Source: an uncultured Bacilli bacterium (GTDB lineage Bacteria > Bacillota_I > Bacilli_A > RF39 > UBA660). From it: a stretch of DNA of 50,730 nucleotides. The notes beneath the pieces were generated by a model. It was not told where the DNA came from. It saw only the letters and a program-made list of their open reading frames with translations, and did not search any database. The stretch lies in NCBI GenBank assembly GCA_934089275.1, contig CAKOJJ010000006.1, forward strand, positions 1 to 50,730. Reading direction: 5' to 3'. Of this stretch, positions 25,014-34,428 are shown one piece after another; position 1 is the first letter of the stretch; the number at the start of each line of letters is the position of its first letter. The translations under genes were made by a program, and so were the position numbers.

Positions 25014-28000
25014 TTAGTTTATCCATCCTGTATCTTCTCCATCATCATACACTACTCGATATAGTTTACTTACTAATGCTTTATGATAACTTACAGCTAC
25101 ATCTAAGTTTGTTACTGTTTCGTCTTCTTCACTTACTATGATTTTTGGTGCTTCTACTTTTTGCATATCCCAACTCATATATAAGTTTTCTCCAACCTCA
25201 TCTAATTCTACCGTTAATATATAGTAATGGTCTGTTAAGATTATTTCATTTCCTTTATCATCTGTTATTTTTACACCCTCTGCTGTTATTATCTTACTTG
25301 CTGCACTTGGTTTGATTAACAATATTCCATGGTCATCATATGTTTTCCATGTTCCATCTGCTAACCATTTATATTTTCTTGATGATACTTTTGATGTTTC
25401 TGGATAATTTAATTTTATTAAGTAATAATCACCTTTATCTAATATGTTATATTGTGGTTTCTTTACTATATTACTTATTGTTCTTGTACTACTTGCTTCA
25501 TTTCCTAGCATATCTTCATTCATTGCTTCTATTGTACAATTATTTGTTACTTCAAATTCTCCTGTATACTCTTTCCATTCTCCATCATCTATTCTATACT
25601 TCTTGATACTTGCACTTCTTGCATAATTTATACTTACTTTTACGATGCTTGTTGCACTTGTTTTATCCACTTTTATTACTGGACTTGCTATTCCTAGTGT
25701 TAAGAAGTCTATTATTTTTACATCTGTTCCTCTTCCATCTTCACTTTGAACATATGCATAGATTGTTGAGTTTCTTTTTACTTTAAATGCTCCTGTATAT
25801 GGTATACATTTTTGACTTGATAATCCATAACTTCCACTTGTTAATATTTTATAACATGCACTTGTTACATCATTTCCATATACTAATCTTACTTCTGTTT
25901 CATTTACTAGTTTTACATTTCCATCTTTATCTAATAAATCACTTGCAGCTGGATTGACTACTACTTTTACACTTAAGTCTTTCCATACTTTTGGTGGATT
26001 TACTGTTGTTATTGTAAATTCTGTTGTTGTTACTCCTACTTCATTTGTTCCTCTTGCATACACGGTTAAACTTGTTGTTACTTCAAATTCACCTGTGTAT
26101 TCTTGATAGTTTATTCCATCCAAACTATATTCTAAAGTATCATAGTTACTTCCACTTATTTTTACTTTTACTTTGTCTTGTGTTCCATTTATTAAATAAT
26201 TCTTTGGATCTGTATCTATTCTTATGTATGGTTTACTTCCTACATGAATATTTTGTACGTAATATGTATTTGTTGCACTTGTTTTTCCATCTTCTTCTCT
26301 TACATAATATGCATCTATTCTTCCATTACTTGTTACATTAAATATTCCTGTATATTTTTTCCATTCTCCTCGGTTGATTCTATAATAAATTTCTCTTGCT
26401 TTTTCTTGAGTTTTTATTTCTATATCTACACTTTTTGTTAATGTACTTGCTGGATTTCCTGTTATTATTGGTCCAGCTAAAATTACACTTGGATTTTCTA
26501 ATTCATCTATTGTTAAACTTGTTGTTACTTCTTTTCCTTTATATGTTGCTTTCGCGATTATTTCGCTTCCCGCATTTACTTTTACTCTTACTCCTGTGTA
26601 TTCTGTCCATGTTGTTCCTTGATCTAATGAATATTCTATTTTCTCTACCTTATAATCTGTTTGAATTATTGCTGTTACATATCCACCTTTTTTAGCTATA
26701 TATGCACTTGGTATTATTCTTAAATCTATATCATCTTCTCTTATATATTTACATATAACTGGACTTGTTTGAGTACTTCCATCTGTATTTCCTTTACTAC
26801 TTCTTGCACATACTAAAGTATTTGCATTTACTCCAAATACTTCAGTATATTCTTTCCATGTTGTTCCATTATCTAATGTGTACTCAACCTTATCTGCTTT
26901 TAAGTTTGTTGTTATTTCTATTGATGCTTGACTTGTTCCTCCAACTATACTTGAACTTGGATTTATACTTGTCCTTAATCCATTTTTATTTTCATATACT
27001 GTGACACTTGCTTCGTCAATTATTTCAGTTCCATCTTCTAGCAACCATTTTGCTCTTGCTACTATTGTTGTATTTGGTCCAACGGTAAATGCTTTTGTAT
27101 AATTTTCCCATTCTCCACCATTTATTGAGTATTCTAAACTTTCACGGTTGCTATTTATCCATGTACCTATTGAAACTGATGTTGTTTCTGTACTATCTAG
27201 GCTTGTTTTCTCAGCATATGCATAAACTCTATATGTTTTTTCTCCTACTACCATTGAAGCTGTTCCACTTACCCATTTTGTACAGCCATTTATCTCTTTA
27301 TATCCGCTTCCTTTAGCATATACAGTTACACCACTTGTTACAGTTATCTCTCCTGTATACTCTTTCCATTCTCCACTTGCGCCTAATTTATATTGTTTTA
27401 ATGTTACTCCATCTTCATATTCGATTCTTATCTTAACTGGTAAGTTATTATTTACATACTTTCCTGTTGGTATTATTTTTACATTATAACTTCCATTTAC
27501 ACATGAACATGTTGTACATGTACTTGGTGTTTCATCTGGTTTACTTGGATCATTTGGATCACTCGGTTTACTTGGATTACTTGGATTGCTTCCTTCAATT
27601 ATTTCTCCTATATATCCACTTGCTGTTTTTCTTTTCGTCTTTTGCAATAGCAAGTTTCCATCTGCATCATATACATCGATTAAGTATTTTATTCTTGCTT
27701 CTATACTTGTATTTGCTCCTACGTCAAATTCATTTGTATATTCTTGCCATACTCCATTATTTATTCTATATTCGATTTTTTCTACTTCTGTTCCATAATT
27801 TATTTTTACTTTTGTTGATTCCAAAGCTTTGACACTTGTTTTCTCTGGCTCAATATCTACATAATATCCGTCTGGTGATATTATTACTTCATTTCCATCT
27901 ATTACATATCTTATAATTATTTTATCGACATCTTCTACCCTTACTCTTATTGGTCCTGTATATTCATGCCAATTTAAATCTTCTCCACTTTGTTCTTCAT

Positions 28001-29279
28001 TTTCATCTAGTTTTTTCCATTCCCATTTTGTTGAGTTTGCTGGATAATGTAAGTTTAACCAGATCCATCCATCGTTTTCCTCTTCATCGCTTACTTCTAA
28101 CGCTACTTCTACTTCTTTTTCTACTTTTGTACTTATTCCATTATTTCCATATGCTGTACATACTATTGTGTGTTTTCCAAGTACTAGCTTACTTGTATCT
28201 TTAGCTTCGTCTTTCTCATCTACTATACATTTTACCTCTCCACCTGTTGGGCCAAACTTATAGTAACTTGGTAAATCATGTTTACTTCCATAGTAAAATT
28301 TTGGTGGTACTTTATCCAAATTTATTATTGGTACTACTTCATCTTTTACTTCAGTTGTTGTTACTTTACTCGTTGTAGTTGTTGTTACTCCTGTTGTTGT
28401 AGTTGATGTTGTCGTAGTTGATGTTGTTGGATTAGTTACCCCCCCCGAATTTGATGAATCGCTACTTGATTTCGTTTTAATCTTTTTTATTACTTCGATT
28501 TCATTTCCTACTTTATCAATTACTTTTACACTTATTTCATATTCTTTATTTACTTCTAAGTTTTTATATTCGTATGTTTTTGTTCCCAATACATATTCTT
28601 GATTGTTTATCTTATAAAAGTAACTATTTACTCCACTTAATCTATCTGTTGCCTCTACTACTACTTTTATTTCATTTTCACTTACTTCTTCTTTTATCCC
28701 TTTTATTATTGGGTTTTCATTATCTACTTGTACATATTCTCGATTACTTACTTTACTTTTTCTTCCTTTAACATCTATTCCTCTAAAATATACATACCAT
28801 TTTCCACTTGCACCAATTTCGGCATTCTTTGTTTTTGTTGAATTCCAATTACATCCAATGGTACTCTTTCTATTTGTTACACAGTATTCATATTCCTTTA
28901 ACTCATCTATCATTTTGGCATCTTTTGTTACTTCCACCATTCCAGATTTCGTCCATTCGTGTGTTTTACTTTCAATCACTGGTGCAGTTGTATTTATTAT
29001 TGTTGAGATCGTACCTGATTTTACCATCATAAATAGAACACATACTAAAAATAAGAGAAGAATTATTAGCAATGGTTTTTTATCATTTACATATAAAATT
29101 ACTTTTTCTTCCTTTTCTATTTCCTCATCTTCTTGTGGTTCTATTTTTATTACTTTTCCACTTTTTTCAAATATATCTATTTTTTTCTTTTCTTTTTCTA
29201 TTTCTATTTTTGATTTTTCTAGTATTTCTCTTGCTTCTTCTACTGAAACTCCTACTACTTTAGGGACCTTTCTCTTCAT
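25014..29279 (-). CDS. Giant repeat surface protein, N-terminal part
   Basis: 1,421 aa from ATG 29277-29279 (GAGGTG eight bases upstream). Order: an N-terminal PASTA domain (VPKVVGVSVEEAREILEK ... VILYVN, about residues 4-68), one membrane segment (PLLIILLLFLVCVLFMMV), an Ig-like region, a Thr-rich linker (about 280-315), then roughly eleven beta-sandwich repeats, each with a Y..DxGxWxEYTGxFxV core, and a short Cys-rich insert (CTTCSCVNGS). With the N-terminus inside, the repeats are extracellular. Likely an adhesin or envelope structural protein. The frame ends at TAA exactly where the repeat's EYTG Tyr is expected. No known family covers the whole protein. Confidence 0.8.
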   Translation of the reverse strand: MKRKVPKVVGVSVEEAREILEKSKIEIEKEKKKIDIFEKSGKVIKIEPQEDEEIEKEEKVILYVNDKKPLLIILLLFLVCVLFMMVKSGTISTIINTTAPVIESKTHEWTKSGMVEVTKDAKMIDELKEYEYCVTNRKSTIGCNWNSTKTKNAEIGASGKWYVYFRGIDVKGRKSKVSNREYVQVDNENPIIKGIKEEVSENEIKVVVEATDRLSGVNSYFYKINNQEYVLGTKTYEYKNLEVNKEYEISVKVIDKVGNEIEVIKKIKTKSSSDSSNSGGVTNPTTSTTTTSTTTTGVTTTTTSKVTTTEVKDEVVPIINLDKVPPKFYYGSKHDLPSYYKFGPTGGEVKCIVDEKDEAKDTSKLVLGKHTIVCTAYGNNGISTKVEKEVEVALEVSDEEENDGWIWLNLHYPANSTKWEWKKLDENEEQSGEDLNWHEYTGPIRVRVEDVDKIIIRYVIDGNEVIISPDGYYVDIEPEKTSVKALESTKVKINYGTEVEKIEYRINNGVWQEYTNEFDVGANTSIEARIKYLIDVYDADGNLLLQKTKRKTASGYIGEIIEGSNPSNPSKPSDPNDPSKPDETPSTCTTCSCVNGSYNVKIIPTGKYVNNNLPVKIRIEYEDGVTLKQYKLGASGEWKEYTGEITVTSGVTVYAKGSGYKEINGCTKWVSGTASMVVGEKTYRVYAYAEKTSLDSTETTSVSIGTWINSNRESLEYSINGGEWENYTKAFTVGPNTTIVARAKWLLEDGTEIIDEASVTVYENKNGLRTSINPSSSIVGGTSQASIEITTNLKADKVEYTLDNGTTWKEYTEVFGVNANTLVCARSSKGNTDGSTQTSPVICKYIREDDIDLRIIPSAYIAKKGGYVTAIIQTDYKVEKIEYSLDQGTTWTEYTGVRVKVNAGSEIIAKATYKGKEVTTSLTIDELENPSVILAGPIITGNPASTLTKSVDIEIKTQEKAREIYYRINRGEWKKYTGIFNVTSNGRIDAYYVREEDGKTSATNTYYVQNIHVGSKPYIRIDTDPKNYLINGTQDKVKVKISGSNYDTLEYSLDGINYQEYTGEFEVTTSLTVYARGTNEVGVTTTEFTITTVNPPKVWKDLSVKVVVNPAASDLLDKDGNVKLVNETEVRLVYGNDVTSACYKILTSGSYGLSSQKCIPYTGAFKVKRNSTIYAYVQSEDGRGTDVKIIDFLTLGIASPVIKVDKTSATSIVKVSINYARSASIKKYRIDDGEWKEYTGEFEVTNNCTIEAMNEDMLGNEASSTRTISNIVKKPQYNILDKGDYYLIKLNYPETSKVSSRKYKWLADGTWKTYDDHGILLIKPSAASKIITAEGVKITDDKGNEIILTDHYYILTVELDEVGENLYMSWDMQKVEAPKIIVSEEDETVTNLDVAVSYHKALVSKLYRVVYDDGEDTGWIN
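28439..28446 (-). repeat. G8 homopolymer inside the giant surface gene
   Basis: Eight consecutive C on the plus strand (G on the coding strand) encode part of SNSGGVTN just before the Thr-rich linker. Runs of G/C of this length are not otherwise seen in the window. Confidence 0.85.
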
Positions 29280-29307
29280 TCTACACACACCTCTATCATC
29301 TTCTTAA

Positions 29308-29337
29308 ATTATACTATCTTGTCAATAGTTAAATCAA
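29308..29337 (-). promoter_or_regulatory. Candidate promoter of the giant surface gene
   Basis: Minus strand TTGATT (29332-29337), 18-bp spacer, TATAAT (29308-29313), about 29 bases before the ATG. Confidence 0.55.
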
Positions 29338-29404
29338 GACTTGACATCTATTATTTTTTGATTTTTTTGTTACTTTTTGTCGAAAACTATAAGCTTTTCA
29401 ACAT

Positions 29405-29441
29405 TAAAAAAGCAAAAACATGTTTTACACTATTTTTGCTT
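29405..29441 (-). terminator. Terminator of the lipoprotein gene
   Basis: AAGCAAAAA / TTTTTGCTT stem (29410-29418 with 29433-29441) followed by a T-run on the minus strand. Confidence 0.75.
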
Positions 29442-29449
29442 CATTTTTT

Positions 29450-29860
29450 TTAGTATACAACAACATAATTTTTATCATTTTCAAATTTATTTATAATCTC
29501 TTCTTTAACATTTTCATTGTTTCTAGAACTTCCATTCAAATAATTAATTCTAGTAATAAACATATCATCATATTTTTTTAAATCATAATAACTTATACTT
29601 TCTCTTTCTTTAATATAATCATTATATTTCTTTTCATCAGTATGCATTATATATAGATAAGAAGTATAAGAATAATCATTTGATATGAAATACACATAAT
29701 ATTGAGTTTTCTTTTTATTAGCTATAACTACTTTATCATCAGTTGTAACACCTAAAGATTTAATAAACTCATTTCTTTTGTTTTTAATATCTTTACTTAA
29801 TTTAGGAGTACACCCAGTTAATAAAAGTAAAATTAAAAATAAGACAGTTACTTTTTTCAT
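29450..29860 (-). CDS. Small lipoprotein
   Basis: 136 aa from ATG 29858-29860 (AGGTG upstream; a GTG three codons earlier is inside that site). The leader KKVTVLFLILLLLTGCTPK ends in a lipobox (LLTGC), so Cys becomes lipidated and the protein sits on the outer face of the membrane. The mature ~118 residues are charged with Tyr-rich stretches and match no family I recognise. It is transcribed alone, ending in its own terminator. Confidence 0.8.
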   Translation of the reverse strand: MKKVTVLFLILLLLTGCTPKLSKDIKNKRNEFIKSLGVTTDDKVVIANKKKTQYYVYFISNDYSYTSYLYIMHTDEKKYNDYIKERESISYYDLKKYDDMFITRINYLNGSSRNNENVKEEIINKFENDKNYVVVY

Positions 29861-29997
29861 AAACTTCACCTAACAATTAAATTATATCATAGATAACTTA
29901 TATAAGTATACTTATGCATCAATTCAAAAATCAAACTCTTATATAAATTTCACATAAAATTTATATAGAATATGCTATAATAAATTTAGGTGATGAT

Positions 29998-30444
29998 ATG
30001 AAAAAAATAAAAAAACTTTTTAAGGAACACAGCCCTTACTTACTTATATTAACTTTATGTGAAGGAATATTAAGCCTCGTTTGTACTCTTTCTTTTGTCT
30101 ATTCTGATTCACTTAGTTATAATGACTCTTTAGTCTATAACGCCATAGGTGTAGAAAAACTTTTAGAAACTTTATATTCTTCAACATTCTGGGCTTTATT
30201 ACTTTTAATACTTGCTTTTATATTTATACTTAACATAACTTGTATAAAATATAAAAATTTAGAACATGCTTTTATAAGTATATGTTTATGGGTACTTATG
30301 TTTATATTATCAATTAATTTAACAAAAAGTTTAATGGATAATTTAATGACATCTTTACTATTTATACCAATCATAATAATTAATATAGTTTCTTATAAAA
30401 CTGAAGAAAACAAACTAAAAAAGAGAAAATCTAAAACTAAATAG
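29998..30444 (+). CDS. Four-segment membrane protein, uncharacterised
   Basis: 148 aa with about four hydrophobic segments (YLLILTLCEGILSLVCTLSF, FWALLLLILAFIFILNI, HAFISICLWVLMFILSI, LLFIPIIIINIVSY) and a Lys-rich tail. ATG follows TAGGTGATGAT. Function unknown. Convergent with the nuclease gene; the two stop codons overlap within one shared terminator hairpin. Confidence 0.8.
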   Translation: MKKIKKLFKEHSPYLLILTLCEGILSLVCTLSFVYSDSLSYNDSLVYNAIGVEKLLETLYSSTFWALLLLILAFIFILNITCIKYKNLEHAFISICLWVLMFILSINLTKSLMDNLMTSLLFIPIIIINIVSYKTEENKLKKRKSKTK

Positions 30445-30457
30445 ATTTTCTCTTTTT
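30417..30457. terminator. Shared bidirectional terminator
   Basis: A 16-bp stem (AAAAAGAGAAAATCTA with TAGATTTTCTCTTTTT) that contains the stop codons of both convergent genes. Confidence 0.88.
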
Positions 30458-31087
30458 AAATATAATTAAAAGTAAAAATATTATTATTAACACTAAAACA
30501 GAAATTATCATATTAGGATTTTCTTCTAATTTTTTATATGCTTTGTCATATTCACCTTTCATGATATAACTTAAAACTGTATTATCTTTTGTTTTTTCAA
30601 TATTATTACAATATCCATCATATGTTTTTATGTTTTTCCAAATATTCAATTCTTTATTTATGGCTTCACTTTCAAGATTACAAAGCTCATTTACATATTT
30701 ATATTTACCATAAACATATTCCACTTTAGCATATCCATTTTCAACAAGATAACTTTGTAAAAGTTGATCATCAACAAATATCCAACCTAAACTTCTACCA
30801 TATTTATCTGTTTTACTTGCTTTGTCATCGGTCTCAATCTCAATTTTTTTAGCATTAGTTAACATATTGCAAGTAACTTCACTAGCAACATCTCCATAAG
30901 CTTCTTTTTTTTCTGGAGTATTTATTGCTAAAAAACGATACTTATAAGACTCTCCATCTACAATAAAGTAAGCTGTATCACCATCTACACATTTTTCTAA
31001 TTTTGCACTTTTAATGCTACCGGCATAAACATTACCTGAAAAAACTATACATAAAATTAAAACTAAAAATACGACTTTATTTCTCAT
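30437..31087 (-). CDS. Secreted/membrane-tethered thermonuclease (SNase-like)
   Basis: 216 aa. Signal peptide (VVFLVLILCIVFSGNVYA), then a staphylococcal-nuclease domain: CVDGDTAYFIV (metal Asp), YRFLAINTPEKKE (catalytic Arg-Glu region), DKYGRSLGWIFVD (second Arg), LVENGYAKV. A C-terminal membrane segment (ISVLVLIIIFLLLIIFKK) would keep it on the cell surface. Such enzymes degrade DNA/RNA outside the cell using Ca2+. ATG overlaps the stop of the upstream membrane protein by 11 bases, so they are co-translated. Confidence 0.92.
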   Translation of the reverse strand: MRNKVVFLVLILCIVFSGNVYAGSIKSAKLEKCVDGDTAYFIVDGESYKYRFLAINTPEKKEAYGDVASEVTCNMLTNAKKIEIETDDKASKTDKYGRSLGWIFVDDQLLQSYLVENGYAKVEYVYGKYKYVNELCNLESEAINKELNIWKNIKTYDGYCNNIEKTKDNTVLSYIMKGEYDKAYKKLEENPNMIISVLVLIIIFLLLIIFKKRKSI

Positions 31088-33050
31088 CTAAACTTTCTCC
31101 ACAATTAGCACAAAACTTATCATTATTTTCAACTTTTTTACCACAGTTTGGACAATAATTTATTTTACTTTGTTCCTTTTTAGATTCGTTTCTTATCAAG
31201 AATATTACACTGATCATAAGTACAAATCCAACCAAGAATAAATACATAAATACAGGAATATTGCTTAATAAAGAAAGCATTGATGCTAAACTTATAAATG
31301 CATAAATAAGTCCAGAAGCTAAGTATAATTTATTATCTTCGCGTTTTATACTATAAAGAATCATTATAAGTGCAATAACTAAAATATAAATATTTATATA
31401 CACTATATTTCTAAATGTAAGCAAATCAACTAATACTACATCTGTTACTACTATGTTAAATATACTTTTTTCTTTATCATTTGGAATTACTAAATAACTA
31501 AATAGATATATTCCAACAAGTGAAATAGTCACAACAATTAATTCATATAACCATGGAGTATTAATAACACCATCAACATACAACGATAATATTATAATTA
31601 AAGTTACAATTGTAAATGCTGATTTTAATCTATCATGATTATTTTTATATAAAAGAATCATATATAAGAATCCTAAAACCAAATATTTAATATGATTTAC
31701 AGGCAAATCATTTATTTGAATAATTGGAAGTATTACTAAGAAAGCATATAATATATAATCAATCAAGCTATTCTTCTTATCATCAAATAAAGTAACAAAT
31801 ACATAATCAACTAATATTACTCCTAAATTTAATACAAAATTAAGAATCGTATTTGTTGGAAGAAGAACCAAATTTGTAAGAATACAAGCTATTAATATTG
31901 AGTAAACTATTTTAAGTCCATAATCTTTATTAAGTTTATATAAAACTACTAAAGCTATATTGACAATAAATAATCCTAAATTATAATTAATAGTTATAAT
32001 ATTTTTGCTTATAAAACTTAAAGCAGTGATGATAATAAACATAATACCAACAGGTAAAGCATAAGTATTAAACTTATCATTTTTAAACAAAACTTTATTA
32101 GCAATCATACTTATTAGAATCAATACTGACGAAACTAAATATGCATACATTGTATGATTAATTAAAAGAGATGTTATTCCTATTAAATATAAATAATTAA
32201 TAACTTTATATGAATTTACTAAAATATGTTTTTTGACAAATTCAAAGTATTCAATTATCAATATCACAAGTAAATGAGTACTTGTAACTATTGGTAAACT
32301 TATATCGTAATCTACTTTATCAAATAGAATTACATCAAATAAGAATAAACTTCCAAATATAAGTAAAAGAGCTAAAAGAGATGTTTCCATATCTTTATTT
32401 CTACTCATTACAATAATTATATTTGTTAAAGTAACTATTATAAATATTAAAGCATTAACTATACTTATATTTTCAAATAAAACTATCATTATACATGGAA
32501 TTATAAAAGTAAATAATTTTGATACAGAATAAATACTTTTTTTGTAAGCAAATATATTAAATAAAAGTACTAAAACTGATAAAGCTATAATTATATAAAA
32601 GATATCAACATTATAATACTTAAACATTAAACTAATTGTTACAAAGAAAGACACATAAGTAACTTTAATAAATCCAAAATTTTTATAAACATAAGATACA
32701 ATTATAGAAAATATTCCAATAAATATTGAAATTATTGAAAGGTAAATATAGATTGCTCCTTCTGCTTCAAAAAATTCGCTTAATAAGTCAGATCTTGAAA
32801 GAACTGGAAATATCATAAGTAATGATACAAAACCTATTCCAAAGAACCATTTACTTGATAGCTCCAATTTTAATTCTTTCATTATAATAAATGACAAGAA
32901 AAATTGAATAACAGCAAATAATCCTAAAAAGATAGCACCACTTTCATAACTGATATTTTTATTAGATAAAATTATTCCTAATGTTGCTATAAACATTATT
33001 ATTCCAGCAAAATTAAGAACATAACCTAAATTTTTAGTTTGTCTATTCAT
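31077..33050 (-). CDS. Polytopic membrane protein with C-terminal zinc ribbon
   Basis: 657 aa from ATG 33048-33050, which overlaps the end of the upstream HdeD-like gene. Roughly 20 hydrophobic segments span residues 10-630 with almost no loops. The C-terminus is a cytosolic double-CxxC zinc ribbon: YCPNCGKKV, then FCANCGESL. Zinc-ribbon membrane proteins are common in gut Firmicutes, but I cannot assign this one. Similar all-membrane layouts occur in DUF2157/DUF2339-like proteins. It forms an operon with the HdeD-like and nuclease genes. Confidence 0.8.
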   Translation of the reverse strand: MNRQTKNLGYVLNFAGIIMFIATLGIILSNKNISYESGAIFLGLFAVIQFFLSFIIMKELKLELSSKWFFGIGFVSLLMIFPVLSRSDLLSEFFEAEGAIYIYLSIISIFIGIFSIIVSYVYKNFGFIKVTYVSFFVTISLMFKYYNVDIFYIIIALSVLVLLFNIFAYKKSIYSVSKLFTFIIPCIMIVLFENISIVNALIFIIVTLTNIIIVMSRNKDMETSLLALLLIFGSLFLFDVILFDKVDYDISLPIVTSTHLLVILIIEYFEFVKKHILVNSYKVINYLYLIGITSLLINHTMYAYLVSSVLILISMIANKVLFKNDKFNTYALPVGIMFIIITALSFISKNIITINYNLGLFIVNIALVVLYKLNKDYGLKIVYSILIACILTNLVLLPTNTILNFVLNLGVILVDYVFVTLFDDKKNSLIDYILYAFLVILPIIQINDLPVNHIKYLVLGFLYMILLYKNNHDRLKSAFTIVTLIIILSLYVDGVINTPWLYELIVVTISLVGIYLFSYLVIPNDKEKSIFNIVVTDVVLVDLLTFRNIVYINIYILVIALIMILYSIKREDNKLYLASGLIYAFISLASMLSLLSNIPVFMYLFLVGFVLMISVIFLIRNESKKEQSKINYCPNCGKKVENNDKFCANCGESLDEK

Positions 33051-33627
33051 CTTTATCAACCCAACGCAATTCTTTTGCTTTTTCTTTGATATTTAAATTC
33101 TTCATAAGGAATGCACATTCAATAAGTTCCATAACTGAACCAATAATCATTACTACTCCAATAATTCTTAAGAAAGCTTGAGCACTTTCAAATGGATTTG
33201 CAAGAAGCAATACTCCTAAAGTAAGTCCAAGTAAAGAAAATACTAAATTATATTTCCAAGCTGAAGAAAAGTTTCTAATGTTAATTGCAAATTGAAGTTT
33301 AACAACAGATTTAATACATATCGTTATACCAATTAAAATAGTAATAAATTTAACTAAGCTTTGAGTATTAATTATTAAGTATAATCCAACTCCTGAAGCT
33401 ATTACTCCAAGAAGTAAAGATTTGCTTATCATTTTTTCTTCAATTGTTGATTTAATATAATCATATATCCAAAAACATCCAATAATAAGCGTCATTATTC
33501 CAATAATCATTGTAATAATTTTTAGAGAATTAGCAGGTTCCATCATAAGTACAACACCAAGTATCAATGTTGCAATTGATGAAATCAAACATGTCTTTCT
33601 ATATTTTTTAGCACTACTATATAACAT
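33043..33627 (-). CDS. HdeD family (DUF308) membrane protein
   Basis: 194 aa from ATG 33625-33627; the longer frame adds an unlikely leader crossing a terminator. Six membrane segments arranged as repeated hairpins: ISSIATLILGVVLMMEP, IITMIIGIMTLIIGCFWIYD, LLGVIASGVGLYLIIN, and three more, the DUF308 pattern. HdeD proteins are linked to acid resistance in enterobacteria; in Firmicutes the role is not known. First gene of a three-gene operon. Confidence 0.87.
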   Translation of the reverse strand: MLYSSAKKYRKTCLISSIATLILGVVLMMEPANSLKIITMIIGIMTLIIGCFWIYDYIKSTIEEKMISKSLLLGVIASGVGLYLIINTQSLVKFITILIGITICIKSVVKLQFAINIRNFSSAWKYNLVFSLLGLTLGVLLLANPFESAQAFLRIIGVVMIIGSVMELIECAFLMKNLNIKEKAKELRWVDKDE

Positions 33628-33686
33628 ATAATCACATCCTAAATTAATTATATCACGTCTATTATGAATTTTATACGAAAAAAGCA

Positions 33687-33710
33687 TAAAAAAATGCAGT
33701 AGGCACTGCA
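33687..33710 (-). terminator. Terminator of the 67-aa protein gene
   Basis: TGCAGT / ACTGCA stem (33695-33700 with 33705-33710) followed by a T-run of about seven on the minus strand. Confidence 0.8.
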
Positions 33711-33727
33711 ACTTAATTATACAAAAT

Positions 33728-33931
33728 TTATTTTATTTCTTCAATACTTTCTATTTCATTTAAGTAAACTACGCGATATTCCTCTTCATAATCTCTAATG
33801 GTTAACGTTGAATAAAAAATCATATCTTCATAATCTTCAAAATCTTTAATTTCTATCAATATTCCTTCTAAAGGTTCCCCTTCTTTAAATTCGATATGTA
33901 CGCACTTTTCAACCAGTTCATCTAATTCCAT
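33728..33931 (-). CDS. Small acidic protein (67 aa), unknown
   Basis: Strong AGAGGTG site before ATG and its own terminator support it as a gene. The sequence is acidic with alternating strands (CVHIEFKEGEPLEGILIEI, EYRVVYLNEIESIEEI) and could be an SH3-like or Sm-like small barrel. No signal or membrane segment. Function not recognised. Confidence 0.75.
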   Translation of the reverse strand: MELDELVEKCVHIEFKEGEPLEGILIEIKDFEDYEDMIFYSTLTIRDYEEEYRVVYLNEIESIEEIK

Positions 33932-34399
33932 AATGCACCTCTAACAAAAATTATAGCATATTACTCATTTTATTTACATATGTCAAATAAAATGTCTAAT
34001 AGAAATTTTACTCTTTCTTTTTTTAATCTTTATATTATAATTATACTAGGTGGTGTAACTAAAATGTTTTTTCACGATTAGTCTTAAAGATGCTGAAGAA
34101 ACTTGTTTGGATTTAGTAGTTTATTAACAACAATTGATGATTCATAAAATACAACCACAGATAATTATAAACACAGGATGTGATTTATTATTATTACTAG
34201 TGTGTCATACTTATATTTTCGGATATGAGTGCTAGGCTATTTCATAGTAAATGAAAAAAAATTAAAAATTTATTTTATGACTTTATGTCGAATTTTGAAG
34301 TAGTATCTCATGTGTTGAGATTAAAATTTATTAATACTGGAAAATAAATTTTCCCCAAAATAACTTTTAATTTAGGTATTAATAAATAATTATGAAAGA
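33932..34399. other. Intergenic region of ~470 bases with hairpins, no clear gene
   Basis: Contains an inverted repeat CATTTTATTT / AAATAAAATG (33966-33975 with 33985-33994) that could be an operator for the 67-aa gene; TATAAT at 34036-34041; a short AGGTGG-led frame that stops after four codons; perfect small stems ATCTCA/TGAGAT (34307-34323) and GGAAAAT/ATTTTCC (about 34340-34355). One frame reads FTISLKDAEETCLDLVVY then stops, possibly a gene relic. No tRNA, tmRNA, RNase P or SRP RNA is recognisable. Confidence 0.5.
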
Positions 34400-34428
34400 A
34401 AAAAGCAACTAAGTAAGGTTGCTTTTTT
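34400..34428. terminator. Bidirectional terminator (U32 peptidase gene / intergenic region)
   Basis: AAAAAGCAAC / GTTGCTTTTT stem with 8-nt loop and T-runs on both strands; contains the stop codon of the U32 gene. Confidence 0.85.

Noticed and set aside
23351..29263. Many Leu-rich plus-strand frames opposite the giant gene
   Set aside because: The purine-rich coding strand makes the opposite strand read as Leu/Phe/Ser; no starts or sites, pure shadows.
34210..34240. GTGCTAGG resembling part of bacterial SRP RNA
   Set aside because: No surrounding SRP RNA helix 8 sequence or overall hairpin is seen.
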